Positions 45,873 through 58,125 of a DNA stretch of 64,000 nt are shown piece by piece. The stretch lies in assembly GCA_958295665.1 (NCBI GenBank), contig OY282560.1, forward strand, positions 48,918,333 to 48,982,332, given 5' to 3'. The first letter of the stretch is position 1. Each line of letters opens with the position of its first letter. The notes beneath the pieces were generated by a model that worked only from the letters and a program-made list of their open reading frames with translations, made no database searches and was not told where the DNA came from. Made by a program: the position numbers and the translations under genes. The stretch comes from Tipula vernalis. Lineage: Eukaryota > Arthropoda > Insecta > Diptera > Tipulidae.

Positions 45873-48725
45873 ATGTCGTTTAATAACCCCAATGTAGTTT
45901 TAAAATCTATGTTAGTCGATAGGTCTTTATTAAATGTAGCTAGTTTTAACGTGCAAAGTTTAGTCCCAAATATTGACGAGATTCGTCACATTTTTAATGG
46001 TGCTTCCGTGGACATACTTTGTTTCTCTGAGACATTTTTAAATCCGAATATCCCTAATTTAGCTTTGGCCATCAAAGGTTATAATATATTTAGGAAAGAT
46101 AGAGCGGTACCTCCCCTTAATTATGGTGGTTTATGTATGTTTGTAGGAGATCACATTAAGGCTAGATTAGTTACTATACCTTCTTACATTTCAGAATTGT
46201 TAGTATCGGATTTAGAGTTTTTATTTGTCAATATTTTTATTAATGGTCGTAAAATCTTAGTCGGTACCATCTATAACCCACCAAAAACTAGTAAGAGATC
46301 GTATGCCAAATTTAAAAAATCACTTGTAGACTTAGAAAGTTTATTTAGTTATTTCTCTTGTAGATTCGATGAAATGTATATATCAGGTGACTTTAATTTC
46401 GATATACTCCAAAAGTCCGGCTTCCCTCAGGATTATTTGAATCTTTTAAATAGTCTTAATTTATCCGTACACAACACTGTGGCACCAACGTTTTCTTGTC
46501 CAACCGCTAGCGGGGCATCTAATTCCCTTATTGATCATATCATATCTTTTACTAATAACTCTATTTGTTTTTTCAATCAGTTGTCTCTCGGTATGGGATC
46601 CCATCATGATCTTTTAGTTTTTTCTGTAAACTCTTACTCTCCACCTAAACCTAAGAGTTTTAGCTTTAGAGATTTTTCTAGTATAGACAATTCCCACCTT
46701 TACTTAGTTTGTAACTCAGTTCCTTGGGAGGATATTTTTTGCCTTAGTTCGGCAACTAGCCAAATAGAATTTTTCAACTCGTATATTAGTTTGGTGTTTA
46801 ATAGTTGCGTTCCGCTTAAAAAGGTTCCTTGCAAAGCAAAATCTCCGCCTTGGTTGTCTCAGGAAATTTCGAATGCCATAAATATTAGAGTTAGTAAATA
46901 TCGTGTATGGAAAAGGTGTCCTAATAGTCAGTCTCATTTAGATTACAAGCAGGCTCGTAACAGAGTTGTAGGGTTAATTCGAATTGCTAAACGTAATTTT
47001 TTCAAGGACAAGTTAGACTCCTCTCTTCCTCCCAAGGTTTTCTGGCGTAATGTTCGTAATTTAGGCCTAGGTAAATGCAAGATTAGTTCAAGTGGGGATT
47101 TCAAACCCAATGAAATTAATAGTTATTTTTGCTCTAGTCTGAACTTGGGCAGTAGTTCCGTCGATTTGTTCTCTAACGCGTCCTCTAATTCGTTTTCGTT
47201 TTCATATATTTCTCTCGAGGATTTACAATCTGCTATTTGGAAGGTTAAATCGGAATCTTCTGGTCTGGATAACGTCAATTTAAAATTCGTTAAGGTAGTT
47301 TTCCCTTTCGTCTCAAAATACTTGTTACATATCTTCAATTTTATTCTCACGTCCTCTTCCTATCCAGATCAGTGGAAGCTAAGTAAAATAATCCCGATTC
47401 CAAAGATCAGTAATCCTTTAGAGCTATCCCATTTTCGGCCAATTAGCATTTTAAGTTCTCTCTCTAAGGCTTTCGAGATAGTTGTTAAAAACCAAATTCA
47501 ATCGCATTTACATAGCAATAGTTTAATTAGTTGCTTCCAATCTGGGTTTAGAAAATTTCATAGTACTTCTACTGCGTTATTAAATGTATGTGATGGTATT
47601 AGGCGTAATATGAATAATAGGGAATTAACTTCTTTAACTTTGTTAGATTTTTCTAAGGCCTTTGATTCTATTAATCACAGAATTCTTTTCAATAAACTCT
47701 TATCTCAGTTTAGATTTTCGCTTTCTGCTGCCAAATTGATTTTTAACTATCTTTCTAATCGGTCTCAGGCAGTTTTTTTCGACAATTCCTTGTCTGATTT
47801 CCTTCCTGTAATTTCCGGCGTGCCTCAGGGTTCAGTGCTGGGTCCTCTATTATTTTCTATGTACATAAATGACATAGAATTCTCCATTCAACATTGTTCA
47901 TTTCATATTTTCGCTGATGACGTTCAAATTTATAGAAATAGTCGTTTAGATCAGGATTCTATTGTTAGGAATATTTGTCTGATAAATGAAGATTTAAGTA
48001 ATATCGTTCGCTGGTCGGTCTCTAACAGGCTTGTTTTAAACGCGAATAAATCTCAGTCGATTATAATTTATAAAAAACCGTTAGATACCTCGTCCTTTCC
48101 TGGTATTTTTCTGCAGGGTTCGCTAATTGTATATTCAAATACGGTTAGGGATTTAGGCTTAGTTATTAATAAAACTCTTACTTGGGGTGACCATTTAGTT
48201 ACTATTAGTAAGAGGGTTTTTGGCATGCTTAGTTGTTTGTATAAAGTGGTTATATTTTCTGATAGTCAGTTTAGGAAAAAATTGTTTTTGTCTTATCTTC
48301 TTCCTCATTTTATTTACGGTGACATAGTTTTATTCGGTATGCTTCAGGAAAATATGAATGTTCTCCAAAGATGTTTCAATGCTTGTACCAGGTTTATTTT
48401 TGGTATTAGGAAGTTCGATCATATTTCTGCCTACTCTAGCCTTGTTTTAGAATGTAGTTTATCTATTTTTTACGAATTTCGCGTTTGTCTTTTTATTTTT
48501 AAACTTCTTAAATCTAAGGAGCCTTGTTATCTATATAGGAAATTAATGTTTAGTAGGTTTCATTCCTCTAACTTCCGCCTAATTCCGGCTAAAAATTGTT
48601 GTAGGTCGTTAAACGCGTCATTTTGTGTTAGGGGAGTTTTCCTTTGGAATTCAATTCCATTGGAAATTAAGAGATTAGGATCGGTAAAATTATTTAGGTC
48701 AACATTTTTGGAGTGGCGTGATTGA
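45873..48725 (+). CDS. Endonuclease-reverse transcriptase of a non-LTR retrotransposon (950 aa, intact)
   Basis: From ATG at 45873 to TGA the frame is unbroken. An upstream in-frame TTG at 45831 could extend it by 14 codons. Residues 1-255 form an AP-type endonuclease: NVASFNVQSL at about 21, FSETF with Glu at about 53, SGDFNFD with Asp at about 173 and IDHI near 221. The usual SDH end motif reads GSHHD at about 242-246. The linker is at about 300-450. Reverse transcriptase is at about 490-760, with FRPISILSSLSKAFE, LDFSKAFDSINH, SGVPQGSVLGPLLFSMYIND and the catalytic FADD at about 680-683. The C-terminal domain is long and lacks RNase H. It belongs to the Jockey/CR1 assemblage, but the exact clade cannot be called by eye. 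It nicks target DNA and copies the element RNA at the nick. Confidence 0.9.
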   Translation: MSFNNPNVVLKSMLVDRSLLNVASFNVQSLVPNIDEIRHIFNGASVDILCFSETFLNPNIPNLALAIKGYNIFRKDRAVPPLNYGGLCMFVGDHIKARLVTIPSYISELLVSDLEFLFVNIFINGRKILVGTIYNPPKTSKRSYAKFKKSLVDLESLFSYFSCRFDEMYISGDFNFDILQKSGFPQDYLNLLNSLNLSVHNTVAPTFSCPTASGASNSLIDHIISFTNNSICFFNQLSLGMGSHHDLLVFSVNSYSPPKPKSFSFRDFSSIDNSHLYLVCNSVPWEDIFCLSSATSQIEFFNSYISLVFNSCVPLKKVPCKAKSPPWLSQEISNAINIRVSKYRVWKRCPNSQSHLDYKQARNRVVGLIRIAKRNFFKDKLDSSLPPKVFWRNVRNLGLGKCKISSSGDFKPNEINSYFCSSLNLGSSSVDLFSNASSNSFSFSYISLEDLQSAIWKVKSESSGLDNVNLKFVKVVFPFVSKYLLHIFNFILTSSSYPDQWKLSKIIPIPKISNPLELSHFRPISILSSLSKAFEIVVKNQIQSHLHSNSLISCFQSGFRKFHSTSTALLNVCDGIRRNMNNRELTSLTLLDFSKAFDSINHRILFNKLLSQFRFSLSAAKLIFNYLSNRSQAVFFDNSLSDFLPVISGVPQGSVLGPLLFSMYINDIEFSIQHCSFHIFADDVQIYRNSRLDQDSIVRNICLINEDLSNIVRWSVSNRLVLNANKSQSIIIYKKPLDTSSFPGIFLQGSLIVYSNTVRDLGLVINKTLTWGDHLVTISKRVFGMLSCLYKVVIFSDSQFRKKLFLSYLLPHFIYGDIVLFGMLQENMNVLQRCFNACTRFIFGIRKFDHISAYSSLVLECSLSIFYEFRVCLFIFKLLKSKEPCYLYRKLMFSRFHSSNFRLIPAKNCCRSLNASFCVRGVFLWNSIPLEIKRLGSVKLFRSTFLEWRD

Positions 48726-48995
48726 TGGGCAATACGTAGTTTTTTAATTTATTTTTAATAACCATGTTATTTTTGTTAATTTTTAATTTTTAATATTATT
48801 TCACCTCGTGCTGTACATTTTATTGTAAATGAGCTACTGCTCAAAATAGAATGTGTAAGCACGAGGTGGAAATTGTTTGAAAAAATTTAAGAGGTTTTTA
48901 TGCCTAATGGAAGCAACTTCTTTTTTCTTTTTTTGTTTCGATTGCTTTGTTTCCATGTGTGCTTTTCCTCTTAATACTAAATTATTTATAAATAC

Positions 48996-49024
48996 TATAA
49001 ATAAATAAAATAAAAATAAATAAA
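48996..49024 (+). repeat. A-rich 3' tail of the non-LTR element
   Basis: Tandem AAATAAAT-type units end the element. The sequence afterwards (GGACCGATAGGG) is of different composition. Confidence 0.7.
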
Positions 49025-50870
49025 GGACCGATAGGGTGAGTGGGGTTATGAGGGTGAAATTTCTGTATGTTCAATTATTTTTAAATTTTTTTTAAGCAAA
49101 TTTTTACAATTTTAAATCCGATTAATCAAATTTTGGTATGAATTCAAAATTTAATTTAATCGAGTTATTAAAATGTATCTTCTTCTTGTCAAATCACATA
49201 CGAGCTAAGACATGCTAAATATTATTTTTAGGCGGGCTGTGTTTAGCATGAATGAGAAGTTGTTGTTATGACTAAAATTGATTAAATCATAAAAATAATG
49301 ACGTGCACTTTTCTCTTAATTGAATTATAACATCATGCGCACACACAGACGTATATTCACAAAACAATACATAATTCCAAAGTTTAACACGCGCACAAAA
49401 CAAATCTTCTCCATCATTCTGTACAAACATATAGCGTGTATTTATACCATAATATTTCGCGCAAACGATCATCGCACAAAACCATGGCATACAAAACAAA
49501 TGAATTCCAATCCAACTCACACAACTCTTACCCTTCTTGTGACTGGTTTTTATACATATATTGTTCGTGTCGTCGTCTTAAAGCGTAGATAGTCGACTTA
49601 AACTAAATTATAATTAAATATCTTAATAACATCAATTATATAAAGTGTTTTTGTGCGCTGCCTGTCGTTAACGGTTATTTTATTCTTCTTAATTATAATT
49701 ATGGTACACACATATTTGTATAAATTAAGTATAAAAGCAGAAGCATCATCAGCAAACGAGCAAGCATACCAAACAAGAATTTTGGTTCTTTAAGATTTCT
49801 TTGTTTGTTTTTGTAAGATTTCTTTAAAGATGTTTTCGTCAAGGTCATGCATATAAATTTAAAAGTAAATAATTTTTTGCGATTTTATAGCAACATAACA
49901 ATAATCGGAAGTGTATTTTAAGCAGCCTGAACACTGGTACCGTTTATGTTCGTAAATCGGCCATATTGAAATTATTTATTTGTAAATAACGAGCGCGAGC
50001 ATATTTTGGTGGTAGGTATCTTATCGTTAATACGCAGGTTATTATAATGATTTGTGTTCAATTTATTTTTGGACTCTTATCAACTTTGTACATTGCACTC
50101 TTATCAGTTTATTATATTTTTTGTGTTTTTATTAATAAAATATCGATCGGATATTTTCCAATATTTCATTCCGATGCAAGCGTTTTAAAATTAATTTGAT
50201 AGTAAATGCCAAGACATTTTTGCCGTTTTTTTTTTAATTAGAAAGTGAAAGTTAAATAACTATGCAACTTTATAGTATATGTATATAAATAAAGTTGCCA
50301 TTTTTGGGGGGAAAAAATATTTAACAATTTTCAGAAGCTCATGGTCACATTAACGTCATAATTTTATTTTTGCTTAAATTCCATAATATCTGGTTGCTTG
50401 ACGACATAATCGATATATGTACATACATACGTATACAAATTTAGTTTTTGGGTGACAAAATGTTGGTATTTTTATTATTTCTAGGCATAGTGATGCAAAC
50501 TTGATAAAAATATATTGATTATTGATTACAATTGGAAAATTGTTTACGAAATAATGATGTCAACTGCTAATTTGTTATTTCTCTGCCATGAACATTTTTA
50601 AGTAGCCGAAGGTAAGCAAAATATTGATTTACACATGAATTTCCGGTCAATACTAAAATTTTTATTGTGTCATTCTCACTTTCCAAAACAACATAACAAA
50701 AAAGTTTATGTAAACAATTACTGTTGAGAAACCAAACTAAATAAACAGCCATAAGCTAATTAAAGTTTGACATTGTAGCTTACTGTAGGGTCCATATTAA
50801 TTAATTCAAAAACTTTTAAAATTGATCCAATTGTCTCAAATTGTCGTTAAAATTGTTTTATAATAGGTAC
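49025..50870. other. AT-rich non-coding stretch
   Basis: No recognised domain. Frames at 49287-49592 on both strands overlap each other and have no motifs. Confidence 0.4.
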
Positions 50871-50871
50871 T

Positions 50872-53800
50872 CGTGTAGAGGGTATGCAATATTTCCCGAA
50901 TATTGCAGAAAATCTACCGACATATCACCCAGTAAAAGGGACAATTGATATGGAAGACTATGTGGAACCACATGGAGAATAATGGAATATTGTACAATTG
51001 GGATGAAATCGCGTTGATTCATTTTACGCTCAGTGGCCTTCGGGGCAATGCAAAATTGTGGAAAGACAGTGTGGCCAAACAACAACGAGATTGGGAAGGA
51101 TTGAAAATATTGTTAATTAAAAATTTTCCAAATGTCCGCAGTGAAATTGATTTGGTTATGGAAGCTCAAAATTACAATCGGAGTCTAAACCAAAACATAA
51201 CCGATTACTACTACAAAAAACTATCATTGGTGAATAAAGCCGGTTTTCCGGATGGCATTGAGGTTTGAACAGCATTGATAGTCCGCCAGAGTTATTACAA
51301 CATTTAGTGTCCGCAAGCAGTTTTCTTGACAAGAAACCCGAACGGAAAAATGATAAGAATTTGCAAGTTACAAGTACAAACGGCAATAAGTCAGTCGATA
51401 TTAAGTGTTTTAAATGTAAGGCAAAAGGGCACTACGCATCAAAGTGTCCAAACATAAAACGAGGCGCCTGTTTCATTTGTAAATCGAGCAAGCACATCGC
51501 CAGTAACTGTCCTGGAAGGCGAGAACAATCAGGGACAAAAACCAAATAATGCAGCAACCACGTCCAAATCTGGTGCTGTGATTCACGTCAATAACAAGCA
51601 CGATACCGGGCATCTTGTTCGGTGCTATGTTGACTTGGGCAGTGGTTACACATTGTTAAGACAAACATTGGCTGATCATTTGCAAATAAGGTACGATTCA
51701 CCGGACGTTAAAGAAGTTCAAAGAATATGGAGGAGGATATGTGAAGGTAATGGGATGTGCCAAGTGTTCACTAGAAATAGATGACGTTTGCTTAGAGAAT
51801 GTTGATATTTATATCGTGCCGGATAAAGTATAATCAATTGATTTGTTGGTCGGACACCAATTCACCGAGAGCGAAAATGGCGATGCGATGTTACCAATTT
51901 TGAATTTATCAGAGGGTGAAATACGACTGAAAGAAAACGAATTAATCGCAAGGGGAGAATCATGCAGTCCGAGCGTAGAGCAGTTAGGGCCAATTGAGAA
52001 GAACGAAGAGCCGATTCAAATGGATGAGATTCAAACGCAATTACAGGGTGAAGATGCGAACCGACTTCACGTAATGCTAAATGAGCATAGGAATATGACT
52101 AATTTCAAAATAGATCTCGTTGGTGATAAGCCAGTATATTATCGACCGCATATAGGCTTGCCCCTATTGAGCGAGAAAAAGTTAAAGAAATCATCGAAGA
52201 ATTAAAGAAGGCTGATATTATTGAAGACAGCATTTCTCCTTTCGCCAGTCCGATTATACTAGTGCGCAAAAAGAGTGGTGAGATTAGAATGTGCGCCGAT
52301 TACCGGGCATTGAATCGAATATCGAAAAAGGATCATTTTCCTCTTCACAATTTTGGATCTGCATAGTGGGTATTATCAAATCCCCGTCGCAAAGGAAACT
52401 CGACCAATCACCGCCATAGTTACGCCGGATGGACATAACCAATTTAAGCGAATGACGTTTGGCTTTAGTAATAGTCCAGCTGTTTTTCAACGGTTGATTA
52501 ATCAAATTCTGGGGAATTTCGAGATTTCGTAGAATTCAATAGAACCAGGTACTTCAAAAGTGAAAGCAGTGCAAAGTTTCCCGATGCCGAAAGATGTACG
52601 TGCAGTTAGAAGTTTCTATGGCCTATCTAAGTTATTTTCGGCGATTTATTAAAGATTTCGCGTGTTAACTGAGAAACCAGTGTTAACCATATTTAAACCT
52701 GATGCGGAAACGGAAGTGTATACGGATGCAAGTGCTTTGGGCGTTGCAGCTGTTTTATACCAGCGTCAAAAAAGTGGATTCCTAAAGCCTGTTAGTTATT
52801 TTAGTCGGAAGACCTCTAAAGAAGAAAGCCGATACTTCGCTATTGAACTCGAGGCGTTAGCGATTGTAGTTGGACTCGAAAAATTTCGCGTATACCTACT
52901 AGGAAAACAATTTGTGATCAGAACTGACTGTAACAGTCTCAAACTTCTTGCAAACAAGAGGGAAATGAATCAAAGAATTGCTTGATGGTTCCTAAGAATT
53001 GCAGAGTTTGATTATAAAATCGAATACGTGCAAGGGAAAATCAATTTAGTAGCTGATACTCTTAGCAGGAATCCAAGCGATGACCAAGGAGAGCTAGATG
53101 CAGATCACAGATTTGTTTTAGGAATAGAAAGTGCAACCAATTGGGTTGCTGCAATGCAACGTGGTGATAAGAACATTATGAATATTCGTGACGAACTGGA
53201 AAAAGGAAATCCCGAGGTGCATAAACGATTTACGATGTATAAATGCCGAGTATACAAGATCACTAGTTAGTTTATGATCTAGTGAGAGATGCACACGAAT
53301 CCGTTTGTCATATGGGAATTGATAAAACACTGCTGAAATTAAAGGAAAATTTTTACTTTCCGAAAATGTGGAAATTTGTCACAGAATACACCAACAGGTG
53401 CTTGAAATGTTTATATTTCAAGAAGCAGACGGGAAAAAAACCAGGATTTTTGCATCCATTAGACAAGGGAGATAGGCCTTTCGTGACCGTCCACCTGGAT
53501 CACATCGGACCATATCCAACTTCCACCAAAGGGAACAAATACGTGGCATCAATGATCGACGCGTTCAGTAAATATGTAGTTCTGTATGCCGTCCCCAATG
53601 TTGGAGTAGAATCTACACTAGAACTTGTCCAAAAGTTTGGTGAGTTTTGCGTAACTCATGATATTGTACATTCGGAAATTTCTAGTGCGTGTGCACGGAC
53701 TAATGATCAAGTGGAACGTGTAAATCAAATCATCACAACCAGCTTGGCAATATTATCCGAAGAAGAAAATCGGGACCGGGACATCAAATTGTTTGAGGTA

Positions 53801-54184
53801 CAATTTGCCATAAACAACGCAGAGCATCGTATCACAAAAACAACGCCGTCCAGAATAATATTCAGATAAGAAGGGAGACACTTTAAGCAAAATCAACTCA
53901 TAGATGAAATCATCGCTGCTAATGAAGACAATGGAATTGAACGAGAAGTACACGACGTGGAAAGTTTGTTGGAGAAAAATAGGGATGTTATGTCCAAGCA
54001 ATTTAATAAACATCGTCGAACAGCTCCGAAGCTAAATCCCAAGGACTTGGTAATGGTAAAAAGTGAAGCACTTGCGACGCGGGAGAGTCGTAAATTGGCT
54101 TATCAGTATCGTGGCCCTTATGAGATCGTTAAATATATTGGGAATGATCGTTATTTAGTGCAGGATATGGAAGGCGAACAATAG
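50872..54184 (+). pseudogene. Ty3/Gypsy gag-pol relic with internal deletions
   Basis: Gag pieces (YNWDEIALIHFTLSGLRG; 50945-51268) are followed by two intact-looking CCHC knuckles (CFKCKAKGHYASKC, CFICKSSKHIASNC; 51265-51549) and a protease piece (VDLGSGYTLL). RT follows (CADYRALNRI, FKRMTFGFSNSPAVFQR; about 52205-52530). The RT palm box with its aspartates is missing, because sequence jumps from INQILGNFEI to NSIEPGTSKVKAVQSF near 52530. A second deletion near 52660 precedes RNase H (YTDASALGVAAVLY). The integrase (53282-53869) keeps the zinc finger, LDHIG and QVERVNQ but has lost the segment with the second aspartate near 53645. A C-terminal piece is at 53957-54184. The copy is clearly dead. 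Confidence 0.8.
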
Positions 54185-54259
54185 TCTGCTCGCGTATACA
54201 AGGGTATATTATCCATTGATCGATTGAAGCTGGTAAAAAGGGTGAAGGCAACCGATTGT

Positions 54260-54580
54260 TAAAAAAAAAAAATTTTTGCCGTATTTTGACAGTTATGCTG
54301 TCGTATTTGTGTATATATGGCCAGGGTGTTGCAAAAGCTCAACACGGAGCGGCGCGACAATCAGAAAAAGGGAGTACAAAGAAAAAGATCAAGGGAAACG
54401 AGATACACACAAGACGCAAAATTTAATAAAATAAAATCTAAAATAATTGTGACCATCGGAGTTTGATTTATTGAAGTTTGGTTGTGTGGACATAGTGGAA
54501 GACTGGTTGACGAATATTGTTGATAATTTTGGTGCAACACTCGGCTCGGTCAAATGATTTTAAAGAAAACCATTTCTTAG
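54260..54580. other. Possible 3' untranslated region/LTR of the Gypsy relic
   Basis: A purine-rich tract (CAAGGGAAACGAGA near 54389) and a non-coding stretch lie between the last pol fragment and the start of the duplicated AT-rich DNA at 54583. No matching 5' LTR was found near 50.7-50.9 kb, so an LTR is only suspected. Confidence 0.3.
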
Positions 54581-54582
54581 TA

Positions 54583-57500
54583 AGTTCAAAGGGTTTCGAA
54601 AAATTCTAAAATTTGAAGAAGACCTGTGATTGGGTTATTCCGCTTACCGTTTGATGATTCAACCATTTTGTAAAAATTTGAAGTTTTTTTCCAACTTGGG
54701 GTGTTGTTCAATATTTGTGAATTTTTAAGAAATTCTGATTTTTTATGCGTCTTCACCAATTAGACGAATTAGAAAATCGTATCCAGAAGTTAAAATCGAA
54801 ATTAGAAGACATTTCAAGTCTGGAAATTATGTACAGGTGGTTCAGTTTCAAGCCTGAAAATTTGTAAATTTCCAAAATAACAGGAAATTCGTAAATTTTT
54901 AAAAATTTTATTAAACTGTTGAGTTTTAAATTGGAAAAATTAATAAACACAAAAATTCGGCTAATTTGGTTAAAAATTCGCTAAACATCAAAATTGAAGT
55001 TCCCAATATATCCAAAACAGGTTAAATTACAAAAGACGATATTTCAAACCTGAGTTATTTGTAAGTTGTACATTTTTATCAGATTCCTGTTAAATTCGGA
55101 TTAAAAAATTAAAATACCGAATTCAGCATTACCAAATACTTTTCACATTAGTATTGAAAATTCAAAAAGTGAATTTTTATAAATAATTGGGTTTCAAACT
55201 TGAACTTTGTGTATAAGTAACGATTTTAACGAATTTTATTTTTATTTGCTTTGGATTGGAAAAATAAAATTCGCTAAATATTCAATTTTTTGATAAATTG
55301 AAGAGTTGAAAAAATTGGCTTACAAAATTTAAGAATTCGTTAACTCCGAAATTCAAATTTCCAAATGTTCTAACGATTTACAGCGCAATATTTTCTAAAC
55401 TATTATGGAAATTTTGTGAGTGAATTTTGATAACTGACACTTGACTTGGTTTTTTTCCACATTTAAAAAATTTTTATAAAATTTATTGACGCAAAATTTC
55501 ATAATTCGATAAAATTAAAAATTTGGTTAACTGAAAAATTTATATTTGGTAATAATTGATTCGTTTTCAAAGTGTAAAACTCGATTAACTTCAAAATTCC
55601 ATTTTTGAACGTTCATAACAGGGCCGTGGAGTCGGAGCCGGAGCCGGAGTCGGAGCCGGAGCCATGTGGAATTGACCGACTCCGACGCCGGATTTTTGTT
55701 TGTTTTTATTTCTATTTTCCTACGTATCTCAAATATTTTTATATGAATTACTGCAGTTCAATTTGGCATTCCAAATCGTATTAGCCGAAATTGCGGTAAA
55801 TTTAAAAAATTTGGGTCGAGATATTTGAGAAATCTTAAATTTTTCCAATTTTTTATTAAGCACGCAAATCGAAATAAATATTTTATCATCACATTTCACG
55901 GAAAATTATTCATATTAAACCAAACAAAAAATTGGAAAAATATCACGAAGAATCAATATGGATTTTGACGAAACTTTAGCAAGCTATGATGATTTATTGT
56001 TACATTTGCTGCTGGGCATACTTAACATACTTACTTGAAGTTTGTATATAAATCTTTTCAAAGCAATAATAGTGCCTTAAATATATCTTACAAATCAATG
56101 AAATAAAATCTTGAGGTGGCAAAGAACAGATAAATAATTCCATTGCAAAATAGCCAACGCTTATTCAAAATCTTTCAACGCGATCTTACAGCTACTCTTC
56201 TAGAGCTGGAAAGAGCCATACCCGAAAATGTTGATTTTTTATGTAGAACTCAACTCAAATATGGAAGATTGCAATTTGAGCCAGAAATCGATGATATTTT
56301 CCGTTCGTTGGCAAAATAATTGTATGTTTATGAAGCAACTGGAAGAATCGCAAATATCTTTAGTTTATTTCTATGTTTTCTTTTAAATAACAAGGTAACT
56401 GAAAATGTCATAGTAGCTTTTAGGAAAATATTCAAAATCTGAATTTTTTTTTTGAAAATTTAGAAAATTGCCTAGTTATTTTCATTCATAACTCAAAATC
56501 GATGAAAAAAACACAGATTTGTTTGAAAAGCACAAATGGTTATGAAAAAAATGAAAAAATGAAAGCTACTGACATTAAGTAAAACCCTTTTACATTTTTT
56601 CAAACATTATCCACGTCACCATTACAGATTTTGTGTATTTTGAGTAACAGCTCAACAGATATTCGTACGGATGATCCGAGCCCCCTTTTTTAACAGATCA
56701 TTTTCTCCAGCAACCACCCACACGCTACCTGCTCTCCCTAAGACTGAAACTCTGCGGACTTGCAGAAGTTCCACCGTTTAAAGATGACCTATTGTTACTC
56801 GTTCCACCTGGTAAGAAAAAGGGGAACTAACTTCGTACGAAATTGAAATGTATCGTCAGATTATTGATTTTATAGAAAGATATTTTTGGAATAAAATTGT
56901 CGCTAGTCATAAATGCATCGTATAGCAGCTTTCCCCGATTAATAATTTTATATTGATATTGTACAGAAAAGCCTAATGTGGTGTCCCTGCGGTGACTTTT
57001 GCAAATTAACGCCAGTTACTGCCAGCTTGTCAAACTGAATATATATTTGATGTCGGAGCTAGAGTCGGAGCTGGAGCCGGAGCTGGAGCCGGAGTCGTTA
57101 ATCAATCTATAAATTTCCAGAGTCGGAGCCAGAGCCGAACATTTTTTTTTTTCAGACTCCATAACCCTGGTTCCCAAGCGGATTAAATTACAAGATTATT
57201 ACCAGTTTTTAAATAAGAGTTGGTTATGAAAATCAACTACTATTTTAAGAATTGCAAACATTCGGTTTTAAAATTTTGAAATTCGGCCAATTTCAATACT
57301 AAAATTATCAAAATTTCTAGAATTGCGGAGAACCCCCTTCGTTACACATTTCGTTAAACAACAAACTTTGTATTTCAAACAATCAATTAAAATTGAAACT
57401 CGATTAAAATTTTGTGAAATTCTAAAAATTTAACATTTATTTGATTTGGAATAAATTCAAATTTTGATACACAGAAACCAATTAAAATTGAAATTTCGTT

Positions 57501-58125
57501 TAACAATTTGCTTCGAAAAACTAAAAATTCAGTAAATCGGTAAAAAAAATTCAAAACTTTCAAAGCTACAGCGTAATTTCGAGATTACAATTTTATAAGC
57601 TTCTAGAACACCAAAAATTGTTAATTCCGAATATTAAAAATTTTGCTTAAATTTAAATATCGATTTAAGAAATTTTAAATCCCTTTCAAAAATTAAAAAT
57701 TGAGTAAACTTCGAAATCTAAATTTTTTCCAAGCCCCTAGGAAAATTTTTTAAATTGAAATTGAATTCTGTTGTTAAAATTTAAAAATAATTAAATCTTT
57801 CGTTGCCAATTTTTATAAATTTCAAAAATACGTAAAAATAATTACGTTTGGCAACTGAAGAACTCTGTTAAAATTTAAAAACGAATAAAAAAATTTCGCT
57901 TTTAAAAGTCTCTGGAAAATTTCGAAATTTAAATTTTCTTAATTTCCAATTCCTAATTTTATATTCTTTGGTGTGATGACATTAATGTTTTGGCAAAAAT
58001 GGCAAAAAAACCAAATGTTTTGGTTTCCAATACAATACTATTGTACTATACTGTTGAGTTCTAAATTTCAAAACTTTCAAAATTTCAATTCAAAATTTTC
58101 AATTTCTGAAATGCCATTTTTGAAA
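54583..58125. repeat. Long tandem duplication, unit 1 (contains a hAT-like element)
   Basis: The sequence from GGGTTTCGAAAAATTC at 54591 is repeated from 58134, an offset of 3543 bp, with about 90% identity by eye over the first few hundred bases. Corresponding blocks continue in order (57365-58050 matches about 59085-59700). The unit is extremely AT-rich with recurring AAATTTCG/AAATTTT words and has no coding potential. Confidence 0.75.
55619..57169. mobile_element. hAT-like DNA transposon, probably non-autonomous
   Basis: The left end is CAGGGCCGTGGAGTCGGAG. The right end reads, in reverse complement, CAGGGTTATGGAGTCTGA. CAGGG termini are typical of hAT elements. The flanking 8-mers GTTCATAA (55611-55618) and GTTCCCAA (57170-57177) agree at 6 of 8 positions, as expected for an aged 8-bp target duplication. 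Sub-terminal GGAGCC/GGAGTC hexamers are repeated at both ends. The interior (1.55 kb overall) shows no intact transposase. Confidence 0.7.

Larger units (their letters stand above)
45300..49024 (+). mobile_element. Non-LTR retrotransposon with intact ORF2
   Basis: An intact endonuclease-RT frame is followed by a roughly 270-bp 3' region and an A-rich tail with AATAAAT-type units (48996-49024). The 5' boundary is uncertain and no target duplication was identified. No gag-like ORF1 lies upstream of the RT frame. The copy may be 5'-truncated between the ORFs, or the family may have a single ORF. Confidence 0.7.
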
